The notes under the pieces: generated by a model
Databases searched by the model: none
Seen by the model: the letters and a program-made list of their open reading frames with translations, nothing else
Told to the model about the DNA's origin: nothing
Part shown: one piece after another, positions 37,179-46,293 of the stretch
How the letters are laid out: every line of letters begins with the position of its first letter
Numbering within the stretch: position 1 is the first letter of the stretch
Made by a program: the position numbers and the translations under genes
From: Streptomyces sp. NBC_00464
GTDB taxonomy: Bacteria > Actinomycetota > Actinomycetes > Streptomycetales > Streptomycetaceae
NCBI RefSeq assembly: GCF_036013915.1
Contig: NZ_CP107899.1
Location: 6,600,001 to 6,664,000, forward strand
Reading direction: 5' to 3'
DNA length: 64,000 nt

Positions 37179-38417
37179 ATGGCCGACCGGGTCACAGTGA
37201 TCGGCTGGGACGGCTCGCCACTGACCAGAGTGGCCACGGCCGCGCTCTCGGCCGCCACCCTCGTCGCCGGCGCCGCCCACCACCTCGCGCTGCCCGAAGT
37301 CCCGCACGGTGCGGAGCGGATCCGCCTCGGCTCCGTCGACCTCGCGGCCCGCCGGATCGCCGGCCACCGCGGCAGCGCCGTGGTCCTCGCCGACGGAGAC
37401 CCCGGTTTCTTCGGGGTCGTCCGCACACTGCGCGCACCCGAGCACGGCCTCGAAGTCGAAGTGGTGCCCGCCGTCTCCTCGGTCGCCACCGCCTTCGCCC
37501 GCGCCGGCATGCCGTGGGAGGACGCGCAGACGGTCGTCGCCCACCCCCGCACCCTGCGCCGCGCCGTGAACGTCTGCCGCGCCCACCACAAGGTCGCCGT
37601 CCTCACCTCGCCCGGTGCGGGCCCCGCCGAACTCGCCCTCCTGCTCGAAGGAGTCCACCGCACCTTCGTCATCTGCGAGGAACTCGGCACCGACCGCGAA
37701 CAGGTCACCGTCGTCACCTCCGACGCCGCCGCCGACCATGTCTGGCGCGACCCCAACGTCGTCATCGTCATCGGCGGAGGGCCCGAACAGCGGGCCGAAG
37801 GAGCCTGGATCGCCGGCCGCCACCCCGCCTACCCCCAGGGCGTACGCGGCTGGGCGCTGCCCGCCGACGCCTACCGGGGCACCACGACGGACGCCAGGGG
37901 CGAGAGCGGCGAGGGCGAGGCCCCCGGGCTCCGCGCCGCTCAACTCGCCCACCTCGGGCCCCGCACCGGGGACCTGCTCTGGGACATCGGCTCCGGCAGC
38001 GGCGCCCTGGCCGTGGAGGCCGCCCGCTTCGGCGCGGCGGTCCTGGCCGTCGACAGCGACCCGGACGCCTGTGCCCGTACGGCCGCGGCTGCCCGGGCCT
38101 TCGGCGTCCAGCTCCAGGTCGTCGAGGGCCGGGCCCCGCATGTGCTGGAACGGTTGCCCGAACCCGACGTCGTACGGATCGGAGGCGGCGGCGCCCCTGT
38201 CGTCATCGCCGTCGCCGACCGCAGGCCCGAGCGGATCGTGACGCATGCGTCGACCCGGGACGAGGCGGAGGCGCTGGGTGCGGCCCTCGCGGAGAACGGC
38301 TATACGGTCGCCTGCTCCCTCCTCCAGTCCGTCGAACTCGACACGGCCGCATGGTCGGAGCGCGAACGCACAGTCGTCTTCCTGCTGTCCGCGCTGCGTT
38401 CGGACCTTGCCCCCTGA
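37179..38417 (+). CDS. cobL: Precorrin-6Y C5,15-methyltransferase (decarboxylating), CbiE-CbiT fusion
   Basis: Aerobic cobalamin pathway: two SAM-dependent methylations with decarboxylation of precorrin-6Y/6B to precorrin-8. It is 412 aa, the standard fused CobL length. N-terminal tetrapyrrole methylase (CbiE part, ~1-205; TVIGWDGSPLTR, VVLADGDPGFFGVVRTL, AVSSVATAFARAGMPWEDA) and a C-terminal SAM Rossmann domain (CbiT part, ~250-412; LLWDIGSGSGALAVEAARFG, AVDSDPDACARTAAAARAFG). ATG 37179 with AGGAG upstream. No cobalamin riboswitch is seen in the 116-base gap. Works with the nearby CobT/BluB fusion and CysG. Confidence 0.94.
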   Translation: MADRVTVIGWDGSPLTRVATAALSAATLVAGAAHHLALPEVPHGAERIRLGSVDLAARRIAGHRGSAVVLADGDPGFFGVVRTLRAPEHGLEVEVVPAVSSVATAFARAGMPWEDAQTVVAHPRTLRRAVNVCRAHHKVAVLTSPGAGPAELALLLEGVHRTFVICEELGTDREQVTVVTSDAAADHVWRDPNVVIVIGGGPEQRAEGAWIAGRHPAYPQGVRGWALPADAYRGTTTDARGESGEGEAPGLRAAQLAHLGPRTGDLLWDIGSGSGALAVEAARFGAAVLAVDSDPDACARTAAAARAFGVQLQVVEGRAPHVLERLPEPDVVRIGGGGAPVVIAVADRRPERIVTHASTRDEAEALGAALAENGYTVACSLLQSVELDTAAWSERERTVVFLLSALRSDLAP

Positions 38418-38750
38418 CCCGGTCGGCATACGGTGCGAGGTAGGCTGGCCGATCGTTGCACCGCGCCCGGACGTTCGTCGCTTCGTTCGTCAATGTCCGG
38501 AAAAGGGGACTGTTTTGGCCCCCGTTGTGGTACGGCAGAACCGGGGGACGCGCAACGTGGCGCAGTCCACAGCGAGCCGTGGCGAAATGTCCTGCCGCGG
38601 CGGCGAACGACCGCGAGAATGCAGTATGTCCGCGACCGATTCGTGCCGCGCGGCTCGCCCGCTCGTTCCACTGGACGAGCACCGGCGTGCCGCGTTCGGG
38701 CGTCCCGGGCGAAGGGCCGAAGAAGCACTGACGATGGGCGAGGGGTACGC
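38418..38750. other. Leader region before the BluB-CobT gene
   Basis: 333 bases without a convincing gene. The CobT frame stays open upstream to 38433, but this part lacks homology and an RBS-supported start. No B12-box or riboswitch core is evident. It probably holds the promoter and 5' UTR; I see no clear -10/-35 pair. Confidence 0.4.
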
Positions 38751-41700
38751 ATGAGTGACACCGGCCAGATCCCGGGCGAGGGACTGCCGGAGAACGCAGG
38801 CATGGTGGAGCAGACGGGCATCCCCGCCCCGGACGCTTACACCTTCCTCGACCCCTCCGAGCATGCGTCCGAGGACGACGACCTCCTGCTGATGCCGAGC
38901 GCCCAGGGCGCCTGGAGCGAACCCCAGGCCGGCCAGGCCCCGCTGCCCGGACAGGGCGGCGGGTACGAGCCAGGACCCGTCCCCCAGCCGCAGCACATGC
39001 TGCAGGGTGACGCCGGAGCACAGGCCCCGGTCCCGTTCCAGGAGCAGGTCCCGGCGTACGCCATGCAGCAGGCCGCGGCCCAGTCGCTTCAGGAGAGCGG
39101 CCAGGGCACCCATGAGTCCGGCGGCCGCAACTCCGGGCATGTCGACCTCGGCGGCGTGCGTATCCCGTCGCCCGTCCACGCGCCGGCGCAGACCCAGGTA
39201 CCCGTGACTCAGTCCCAGAGCCATACCCAGGCACCTGTGCGCCGCCCGCTGCACCGCGGCCCGGCCTCCGCCGAATCCGGCCCCTCCTACGGTGGTACGT
39301 CCGGCGGCGTGGTCCGTTCGCTGGCCGACCGTGGCCCGGCGGGCGCGCCCCAGCCGCAGGCCCAGCCCCCGATGCAGGCCGCCGTTCAGGCACCCGCACG
39401 GCACGCCGGCCCGGTCACCGCCGAACCCGAGTACTTCGAACTGCCCGCCGACGAGGTGGCCGCGCTCCCGGGACCGCAGCTCGGCGAGATCCCGCCGCAG
39501 GGCGTGGGTCAGTGGGCCGCTCAGGCCTCGCCGCAGGCCGTCGTGCCCGTCGTGGACGCGGAGCCGTCGGCACCGGAGGTGACGGCAGCAGAAACGGTCG
39601 TCCCGGAGCCGGTCGCCGCGGAGCCGGTTGCGCCGGAGCCGGTTGTTGCGGAGCAGGTCCTCCCGGAGCCGGTGGCCGAGGAGCCCGTGGCCGAGGTGCA
39701 GGCGCAGGAGCCCGCGCCGGTCGAGCAGCCCGTCGAGCCGGTGGCAGTCGAGCCGGTAGCCGTCGAGTCGGTAGCCGTCGAGCCCGCGCCCCTCGTGGCC
39801 GATGAGCCGGTACCCGCACCCGCGGCGGTCGGGGCGCCGGACGAGGCCCCCGAGGAGGCGCCCCCGGCCGAGGTTCTGGCGGAAGCCGCTCCCTTGCACG
39901 CGGCACCTGCCGAGGCCGCACCTGCCGAGGCCGTCGCACCCGCTGAGGCCGTAGCCCCGTCCGAGGCCGCACCCGCTGAGGAGCCGGTCGCCGAGGCAGT
40001 GCTCGCCGAGGCCCCGGCCGCCGAAGCCCCGGCCGAGGAAGCCCCGGTCGACGTCGAGGTCGCGGCAGCCGTGCAGCCGCCGGTGGAGCCGGTTCCCGAC
40101 GGAGGAACCCTGGGCCGGTTCGTGCCCGTGGCCGACACGCTGCCGACCGCACCGCACCCGGCTCCGGCGCCTGTGTCCGAGCAGTCGGCAGAGCCCGCTC
40201 CGGAGGCCGTGGCAGCCGTCACGGAGACCGGTCCGGCCGAGGCGGTGGAGACGGTCGCGGTCGTTGAGGCCACTGCTCCGGAATCCGTGGTCCTGCCCGA
40301 GCCGGAGACGGGTCCCGAGGTCATCGAGACCCCGGACCTCACGGACAGTCACGGCTACTTGGAGCCCGCACGGCCCGAGGCCGTCGAACCCGAGCCGGAG
40401 ACCCGGGCGGCCGAGCCCGCGGAGACCGTCGAGGCTCCCGCAACGGTCGACGAGCCCGAAGCCTCCGACGCCCCGGCCGTCGAGGCCGAGGAGGTGCCCG
40501 TCGCCTCGCCCCCCGCCCCCGGCTACGACGACGCCGAGCGCGAGGCCGTACTGCGCGTCATGCGCGAGCGCCGCGACATCCGCAACGGCTTCCGCAGCGA
40601 CCCCATCCCGCACGAGGTGCTCCTGCGGGTCCTGGAGGCCGCGCACACGGCGCCCAGCGTCGGGCACTCGCAGCCCTGGGACTTCGTCGTCATCCGCTCC
40701 GCGGAGACCCGCCGCTCCATGCACGAACTGGCTCAGCACCAGCGCGAGGCCTACGCGAAGTCGCTTCCCAAGGCGCGGGCGAAGCAGTTCAAGGAACTGA
40801 AGATCGAGGCGATCGTCGACACCCCGGTCAACATCGTCGTCACGGCGGACCCCACCCGCGGTGGCCGCCACACCCTCGGCCGGCACACCCAGCCGCAGAT
40901 GGCCCCGTACTCCTCGGCGCTCGCCGTCGAGAACCTGTGGCTCGCCGCACGCGCCGAAGGCCTCGGCGTCGGTTGGGTCAGCTTCTTCGACGAGCGCGAG
41001 ATGGTCCGCGCCCTCGGCCTGCCCGAGCACCTCGAAGTCGTGGCGTACCTCTGTGTCGGTTACGTCGACGAGTTCCCGGAGGAGCCCGAGCTGATGCAGG
41101 CGGGCTGGTCCAAGCGCCGCCCGCTGTCCTGGGTCGTCCACGAGGAGACGTACGGCCGCCGCGCCCTGCCCGGTGAGGAGCCGCACAACCTGCTCCAGGA
41201 GACCATCGCCGGTATCCGGCCACTGGACGCCAAGGCGCTGGGCGAGGCGTGGGAGCGCCAGAAGCGGATGACCAAGCCGGCCGGTGCGCTCGGCATGCTG
41301 GAGATCATCTCGGCGCAGCTCTCCGGGCTCTCCCGGATGTGCCCGCCGCCGATCCCGGAACCCGCGGCCGTCGCGATCTTCGCGGGTGACCACGGAGTGC
41401 ACGCCCAGGGCGTCACGGCCTGGCCGCAGGAGGTCACCGGCCAGATGGTCGCCAACTTCCTCGGCGGCGGCGCGGTCTGCAACGCCTTCGCGGCCCAGGT
41501 CGGTGCCGAGGTGTGCGTGGTCGACGTCGGTGTGGCCATGGAACTGCCCGCGCAGCCCGGCCTGCTGCCCCGAAAGGTGCGCGCCGGAACGGCGGACTTC
41601 ACGACCGGCCCCGCGCTCACCCGCGAGGAGGTCGTCGCCGCGATCGAGGTCGGCATCGAGACCGCCCGCGATCTGGTGGCGGCAGGCAACAAGGGCCTGC

Positions 41701-42239
41701 TGACGGGCGAGATGGGCATCGCCAACACCACGGCGTCCGCCGCCCTGATCTGTGTGTACACGGGGATGGACCCGGCCGAGGTGACCGGCCGCGGCACCGG
41801 TATCAACGACGAGATGCACGCCCGCAAGATCGATGTGGTGCGCCGCGCCCTCGACCTGCACCAGCCGGACCCGGCCGACCCGATCGGCGTACTGGCGGCC
41901 GTGGGCGGCCTGGAGCACGCCGCGATGGCCGGCTTCCTGCTCGGCGGCGCGTCGCTCCGTACGCCGGTCATCCTCGACGGCGTGAGCGCGGGCGCCGCGG
42001 CCCTGGTCGCACGCGCCATCGCCCCGGAGGCGCTGGCCGCCTGCATCGCGGGCCACCGCAGCGCCGAGCCCGGCCACGTCGCCGCGCTCAACAAGCTGGG
42101 CCTGCGCCCGCTGGTCGACCTCGACCTCCGCCTCGGCGAGGGCACGGGCGCGCTGCTGGCGCTGCCGATCGTGCAGAGCGCGGCCCGCGCGATGCACGAG
42201 GTGGCCACGTTCGACTCGGCGGGCGTCACGGAGAAGTAG
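38751..42239 (+). CDS. cobT: BluB-CobT fusion with long Pro/Ala/Glu-rich N-terminal arm
   Basis: Makes and attaches the lower ligand of cobalamin in one chain; 1162 aa. Residues 1-590 are low-complexity (Gln/Pro-rich to ~260, then Ala/Pro/Glu/Val repeats such as EPVAAEPVAPEPV). From 591 (GYDDAEREAVLRVMRERRDI) lies a BluB flavin-dependent 5,6-dimethylbenzimidazole synthase domain (VGHSQPWDFVVI, GGRHTLGRHTQPQMAPYSSA, LAARAEGLGVGWVSFFD). From 816 lies nicotinate-nucleotide:DMB phosphoribosyltransferase (KPAGALGMLE, GDHGVHAQGVTAWPQ, GEMGIANTT, catalytic Glu in LDLRLGEGTGA). All catalytic blocks look intact. The N-terminal arm is of unknown use. ATG 38751 with GAGGGG upstream. Confidence 0.93.
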   Translation: MSDTGQIPGEGLPENAGMVEQTGIPAPDAYTFLDPSEHASEDDDLLLMPSAQGAWSEPQAGQAPLPGQGGGYEPGPVPQPQHMLQGDAGAQAPVPFQEQVPAYAMQQAAAQSLQESGQGTHESGGRNSGHVDLGGVRIPSPVHAPAQTQVPVTQSQSHTQAPVRRPLHRGPASAESGPSYGGTSGGVVRSLADRGPAGAPQPQAQPPMQAAVQAPARHAGPVTAEPEYFELPADEVAALPGPQLGEIPPQGVGQWAAQASPQAVVPVVDAEPSAPEVTAAETVVPEPVAAEPVAPEPVVAEQVLPEPVAEEPVAEVQAQEPAPVEQPVEPVAVEPVAVESVAVEPAPLVADEPVPAPAAVGAPDEAPEEAPPAEVLAEAAPLHAAPAEAAPAEAVAPAEAVAPSEAAPAEEPVAEAVLAEAPAAEAPAEEAPVDVEVAAAVQPPVEPVPDGGTLGRFVPVADTLPTAPHPAPAPVSEQSAEPAPEAVAAVTETGPAEAVETVAVVEATAPESVVLPEPETGPEVIETPDLTDSHGYLEPARPEAVEPEPETRAAEPAETVEAPATVDEPEASDAPAVEAEEVPVASPPAPGYDDAEREAVLRVMRERRDIRNGFRSDPIPHEVLLRVLEAAHTAPSVGHSQPWDFVVIRSAETRRSMHELAQHQREAYAKSLPKARAKQFKELKIEAIVDTPVNIVVTADPTRGGRHTLGRHTQPQMAPYSSALAVENLWLAARAEGLGVGWVSFFDEREMVRALGLPEHLEVVAYLCVGYVDEFPEEPELMQAGWSKRRPLSWVVHEETYGRRALPGEEPHNLLQETIAGIRPLDAKALGEAWERQKRMTKPAGALGMLEIISAQLSGLSRMCPPPIPEPAAVAIFAGDHGVHAQGVTAWPQEVTGQMVANFLGGGAVCNAFAAQVGAEVCVVDVGVAMELPAQPGLLPRKVRAGTADFTTGPALTREEVVAAIEVGIETARDLVAAGNKGLLTGEMGIANTTASAALICVYTGMDPAEVTGRGTGINDEMHARKIDVVRRALDLHQPDPADPIGVLAAVGGLEHAAMAGFLLGGASLRTPVILDGVSAGAAALVARAIAPEALAACIAGHRSAEPGHVAALNKLGLRPLVDLDLRLGEGTGALLALPIVQSAARAMHEVATFDSAGVTEK

Positions 42240-42246
42240 CGCAGCC

Positions 42247-42416
42247 GCGGGGGTTTCGGGGGCGCTACCCCCCGGACCCCCGCTCCTCAATCGCCGGAGG
42301 GGCTTGATTCTGCCCGTCCTGCTTGATTTCGCGCGCGGGCGGAGGCAATTCCGGCCTCGCTGGCGCTTGAGGCGCGGGGTCCGGGGCGGAGCCCCGATCG
42401 GCCCCGCGCCCCACCC
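42247..42416. repeat. Streptomyces intergenic REP-like repeat
   Basis: GC-rich palindromic tracts (GGGGG/CCCCC stems at ~42249-42284) flank CTCAATCGCCGGAGGGGCTTGA (~42285-42306 region), a sequence type that I recognise as a widespread intergenic repeat in Streptomyces genomes, ending in GGTCCGGGGCGGAGCCCC near 42380-42396. It lies between cobT and cysG and may terminate cobT. Confidence 0.6.
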
Positions 42417-42522
42417 CGTATCGTGAACCCCACCCCCACCCCCGCCCCACCCCCGCACGTCACAGCCGCTCCACCGCCGCAGCGGCCGCAGCCCCCGCAT
42501 CGCACGAGGAGCCCGCACCGCC

Positions 42523-43776
42523 ATGGCCGAGCACGCCGATCACCCCGCCTACCCTGTCGGACTGCGCCTGAGCGGGCGCCGCGTAGTCGTCGTAGGCGGC
42601 GGCCAGGTCGCGCAGCGCCGTCTCCCCGCCCTCATCGCGGCCGGCGCCGACATCGTCCTCGTATCGCCGGCCGCCACCCCGTCCGTCGAGGCGATGGCGG
42701 ACGCCGGCGAGATCCGCTGGGAGCGCCGCCCGTACGCCGACGGGGACCTGGCCGACACCTGGTACGCCCTCATCGCCTCCGACGACACAGCGGCCAACGA
42801 CGCCGCCTCAGCCGAGGCCGAGCGCACCCGCACCTGGTGCGTCCGCAGCGACAACGCGGACGCCGCCACCGCCTGGACCCCCGCCACCGGCCGCAGCGAG
42901 GGCGTGACGGTCGCCGTGCTCACCACCGACGCCCACGGCCGAGACCCGCGCCACTCCGCAGCCGTCCGCGACGCCATCGTCGAGGGCCTGCGCGACGGCA
43001 CCCTCGCCGCACCCCACCACCGCACCCGGGCCCCCGGCGTCTCCCTGGTCGGCGGCGGCCCCGGCGACCCGGACCTGATCACGGTCCGTGGCCGCCGCCT
43101 CCTCGCCGAGGCGGACGTCGTCATCGCGGACCGGCTCGGCCCGCGCGACCTGCTCGACGAACTCCCGCCGCACGTCGAGGTGATCGACGCCGCGAAGATC
43201 CCGTACGGGCGCTACATGGCGCAGGAGGCGATCAACAACGCCCTGATCGAGCACGCCAAGGCGGGCAAGGCCGTCGTGCGGCTCAAGGGCGGCGACCCGT
43301 TCGTCTTCGGACGCGGCATGGAGGAGGCCCAGGCGCTCGCCGCCGAAGGCATCCCGTGCACCGTCGTGCCCGGCATCTCCAGCTCGATCTCGGTTCCCGG
43401 AGCGGCCGGCATCCCCGTCACCCACCGCGGTGTGGCCCATGAGTTCACCGTGGTCAGCGGCCATGTCGCCCCCGACGACGAGCGTTCGCTGGTCGACTGG
43501 GAGGCCCTCGCCCGGCTGCGCGGCACCCTCGTGCTCCTGATGGCCGTCGACAAGATCGGCGCCATCGCCCGTACGCTCATCGCCCACGGCAAGTCCCCCG
43601 AGACCCCGGTCGCCCTGGTTCAGGAAGGGACCACGGCCGCCCAGCGCCGGGTCGACGCGACGCTCGCCACGGTCGCCGAACGGGCCGTGGCCGAGGACGT
43701 CCGCCCGCCCGCCGTCATCGTCATCGGCGACGTCGTCGCGGTCGGCCCGGAAGCCGCCGTGCGGACCGCCGAGTAA
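42523..43776 (+). CDS. cysG: Siroheme synthase: precorrin-2 dehydrogenase + uroporphyrinogen-III methyltransferase
   Basis: Produces precorrin-2 for cobalamin and siroheme. It is 417 aa. N-terminal NAD-dependent dehydrogenase/ferrochelatase domain (~15-155; RRVVVVGGGQVAQRRLPALIAAGA, VLTTDAHGRDPRHSAAVRD). C-terminal SUMT domain (~170-410; VSLVGGGPGDPDLITVRG, RYMAQEAINNAL, VVRLKGGDPFVFGRG, VPGISSSISVPGAAGIPVTHR, GTLVLLMAVDKI). The N-terminal half lacks the C-terminal dimerisation helices seen in E. coli CysG, as is usual in actinobacterial fusions. ATG 42523; the leader contains the REP-like repeat. Confidence 0.94.
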   Translation: MAEHADHPAYPVGLRLSGRRVVVVGGGQVAQRRLPALIAAGADIVLVSPAATPSVEAMADAGEIRWERRPYADGDLADTWYALIASDDTAANDAASAEAERTRTWCVRSDNADAATAWTPATGRSEGVTVAVLTTDAHGRDPRHSAAVRDAIVEGLRDGTLAAPHHRTRAPGVSLVGGGPGDPDLITVRGRRLLAEADVVIADRLGPRDLLDELPPHVEVIDAAKIPYGRYMAQEAINNALIEHAKAGKAVVRLKGGDPFVFGRGMEEAQALAAEGIPCTVVPGISSSISVPGAAGIPVTHRGVAHEFTVVSGHVAPDDERSLVDWEALARLRGTLVLLMAVDKIGAIARTLIAHGKSPETPVALVQEGTTAAQRRVDATLATVAERAVAEDVRPPAVIVIGDVVAVGPEAAVRTAE

Positions 43777-43840
43777 CCAGCGGTAACGGATCTTCCTCCA
43801 GACCGTTGGCACCACACACCGGACAAGGCAGTATCAACCT

Positions 43841-44740
43841 GTGGCTGATCTCATCACCGTCGACGACCCCGACGACCCCCGCCTGAGCGACTACATCGGT
43901 CTGACCGATGTCGAGCTCCGGCGCAGGCGAGAGCCTGCCGAGGGCCTGTTCATCGCCGAGGGGGAGAAGGTGATCAGACGCGCCAGGCACGCCGGGTACG
44001 AGATGCGCTCCATGCTGCTCTCGGCGAAGTGGGTCGACCTGATGCGCGACGTCATCGACGAGGTTCCGGCGCCCGTGTACGCGGTCAGCCCCGAACTGGC
44101 CGAACGCGTCACCGGCTACCACGTGCACCGCGGCGCCCTCGCCTCCATGCAGCGCAAGCCCCTGCCGACGGCCGACGAACTGCTCCGCACGACCCGCCGC
44201 GTGGCCGTCACGGAGGCCGACGGCGACCCGGCGGACACCGGCGCGACGTCGCCTTCGGGCCCACCGGAACGTGCTGGCCAATGCCGTATCGCGATCTTCG
44301 AGGACATCGTCGACCACGCCAACCTGGGTGCGGCCTTCCGTAATGCGGCGGCTCTGGGAGTCGACGCCGTATTCCTCACCCCGCGCTGTGCCGACCCTCT
44401 TTACAGGCGGGCCGTGAAGGTGTCCATGGGGGCTGTTCTCGCGGTCCCGTACGCCAGGTTCGAGTCATGGCCGCGTGACGCCGAGGTCATCCGGAAGGAC
44501 GGCTTCGTGCTCGCGGCCCTGGCCATCTCGGCGAGTTCCATCACTCTCGACGAACTCGCCGGCCGCCGTCACGAGAAGCTTGCCCTGATGCTGGGCACGG
44601 AGGGGGAGGGGCTGTCGGCCGGTGCGCTCCTCGCCGCCGACGAGCATGTACGCATCCCGATGGATGCCGGTGTCGACTCCCTGAACGTGGCAGCCGCCTC
44701 GGCTGTCGCCTTCTACGCCACCCGGCCGAGGTCCGACTGA
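43841..44740 (+). CDS. SPOUT (TrmH/SpoU) RNA methyltransferase
   Basis: Predicted 2'-O-ribose methyltransferase of rRNA or tRNA, 299 aa. N-terminal substrate-binding domain (DYIGLTDVELRRRREPAEGLFIAEGEKVI) and C-terminal trefoil-knot domain: motif 1 FEDIVDHANLGAAFRNAAALG, motif 2 LALMLGTEGEGLS, motif 3 IPMDAGVDSLNVAAASAVAFY. The conserved Arg of motif 1 (AFRNA) is present. A ~35-residue Pro/Ala/Asp-rich insert (VTEADGDPADTGATSPSG) separates the two domains. GTG 43841; RBS weak. Specific modified base not predictable. Confidence 0.92.
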   Translation: MADLITVDDPDDPRLSDYIGLTDVELRRRREPAEGLFIAEGEKVIRRARHAGYEMRSMLLSAKWVDLMRDVIDEVPAPVYAVSPELAERVTGYHVHRGALASMQRKPLPTADELLRTTRRVAVTEADGDPADTGATSPSGPPERAGQCRIAIFEDIVDHANLGAAFRNAAALGVDAVFLTPRCADPLYRRAVKVSMGAVLAVPYARFESWPRDAEVIRKDGFVLAALAISASSITLDELAGRRHEKLALMLGTEGEGLSAGALLAADEHVRIPMDAGVDSLNVAAASAVAFYATRPRSD

Positions 44741-44801
44741 CCCCGGATGCCGAGAACCATGATCGCGTCATGAACGCGTAGGCGTTTGCCCGGGCGTGCG
44801 G

Positions 44802-46088
44802 CTACTGCTCGCTGTGCCCCTGGGTCTGGCCCTGGCCCGCGCCGAGACCACGGGCCGGTCCCTGACAGCCCTGAGCCGCCGCGATACCCAGCGCCACCAA
44901 CAGCGTCACCACGACGAAGACCACCAACCGCTGCCGCAACAGCCGGGGATTGGCGGGACGCCGGCCGGTCGAGGTCGTGCGGGCGCCGGGCCGGGTACCC
45001 GGCCTGCCGTTCGTCCCCGCCGGGCCCTGAGGCCGCTTTCCCGAACGCGTCGTGCTGCGCGGCGGCTGCTGTTGCGCGGGCCGCGAACCACCGGTGCGGG
45101 GCGCCGCCGGACGCGCCGCCGCCTGCCGGCTCTGCGGCCGGGACACCGGAGCGGGACCGGGCGCGCGACGCGTCTGCTGCTCGGTGTACGGGCCGTCCAG
45201 GCGCCCGGTCGGCCGGTCCGCCTCCTGCGCCGAGCGCTGGGCGGGCGGCCTGCTCTCGTGCAGCCCCTGGGCCTCCCGCGCCGCGATCTCCTTCAGCCGC
45301 ATGGAGAGTTGCAGCGTGCTGGGCCGCTCCTCCGGGTCCTTCGCCAGGCACGCGCTCACCAGTGGGGCGAGCGCGTCGTGCACGTCGTACAGCTGAGGCT
45401 CCTCGTGCACCACGCGGTAGAGCATCACCTCGGAACTGCCGTGCCCGAAAGGTGAGTCGGCCATGGCGGCGTATGCCAGCGTGGCCCCGAGGGAGAAGAC
45501 GTCCGTCGCGGGCGTCACCGCCGCGCCCCGCACCTGCTCGGGCGCGAGGAAGCCGGGCGAACCCACCGCCGTACCGACGTGCGTGAGGGTGGAGGCACCG
45601 GTCGCCCAGGCGATGCCGAAGTCGATGATCCGGGGGCCCTTGGGGGACAGGAGGATGTTCGACGGCTTCAGGTCACGGTGCACGACTCCGGCCTCGTGCA
45701 CCGCCACCAAGCCCTCGGAGAGCGCGGCCCCGATCGAGGCCACCTCGGCGGCCGACAGCGGGCCTTCCTCGGCCACCTTGTCGTGCAGCGAGGGCCCCGG
45801 AACGTACTGCGTCGCGAACCACGGGCGGTCCGCCTCCAGGTCGGCGGCGACCAGCCGTGCTGTACAGCCGCCGCGGATGCGCCGGGCGGCGGACACCTCG
45901 CGGGCGAACCGCGAGCGGAACTCCTGATCCTCCGCCAGATCGGGGCGGATCACCTTCAGCGCCACCCGCTGGCCCCGCCGGTCCGAGCCGAGGTAGACGA
46001 CACCCATGCCGCCAGCCCCGAGCCGCCGGTGCAGCCTGAACGAGCCGACGACACGCGGGTCCTCGCGCCGGAGCCGCATCATCGCCAT
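44802..46088 (-). CDS. Membrane-anchored Ser/Thr protein kinase without PASTA domains
   Basis: Eukaryotic-type protein kinase, 428 aa. Catalytic domain ~15-275: glycine loop LGAGGMGVVYLG, ATP Lys in VALKVIRPDL, HRDLKPSNILL catalytic loop, DFGIA, GSPGFLAPEQVRG. Then a Pro/Arg/Gln-rich linker (~290-385, basic, disordered) and a single membrane helix (RLVVFVVVTLLVALGIAAAQ, ~395-415) near the C-terminus with a short extracytoplasmic tail (QGQTQGHSEQ). So the kinase is cytoplasmic and tail-anchored, with no external sensor. ATG 46088; MMRLRRED (two codons later) is an alternative. Divergent from the 86-aa conserved protein. Confidence 0.93.
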   Translation of the reverse strand: MAMMRLRREDPRVVGSFRLHRRLGAGGMGVVYLGSDRRGQRVALKVIRPDLAEDQEFRSRFAREVSAARRIRGGCTARLVAADLEADRPWFATQYVPGPSLHDKVAEEGPLSAAEVASIGAALSEGLVAVHEAGVVHRDLKPSNILLSPKGPRIIDFGIAWATGASTLTHVGTAVGSPGFLAPEQVRGAAVTPATDVFSLGATLAYAAMADSPFGHGSSEVMLYRVVHEEPQLYDVHDALAPLVSACLAKDPEERPSTLQLSMRLKEIAAREAQGLHESRPPAQRSAQEADRPTGRLDGPYTEQQTRRAPGPAPVSRPQSRQAAARPAAPRTGGSRPAQQQPPRSTTRSGKRPQGPAGTNGRPGTRPGARTTSTGRRPANPRLLRQRLVVFVVVTLLVALGIAAAQGCQGPARGLGAGQGQTQGHSEQ

Positions 46089-46293
46089 GTCTGCCCATCC
46101 CCGCTGCCTGGTCCGCCTGACGAGGCACAGCTTACGTACCCGCCGCCCGGGGCGCTCAGAGGCCGCGCCCTCGCCGGAGAATCGATTGTCAGTGCCGGGT
46201 GGGAAACTTGAGGAGTGGTCAGGGAGCCGCGGATCCAGGCTCCCGGGCCCGTGCGAGATCTCAAAGGTCCGTCGCAGAAGGGGGATTGGATCA

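Noticed and set aside
38490..42524. 1344-codon open frame antisense to cobT
   Set aside because: Produced by the extreme GC bias opposite a real gene; the text is Arg/Gly/Leu-rich, with no domain and no RBS.
44786..45586. 266-codon + strand ORF opposite the kinase linker
   Set aside because: Pro/Arg/Ala-rich shadow of the kinase's disordered region; no RBS or homology.
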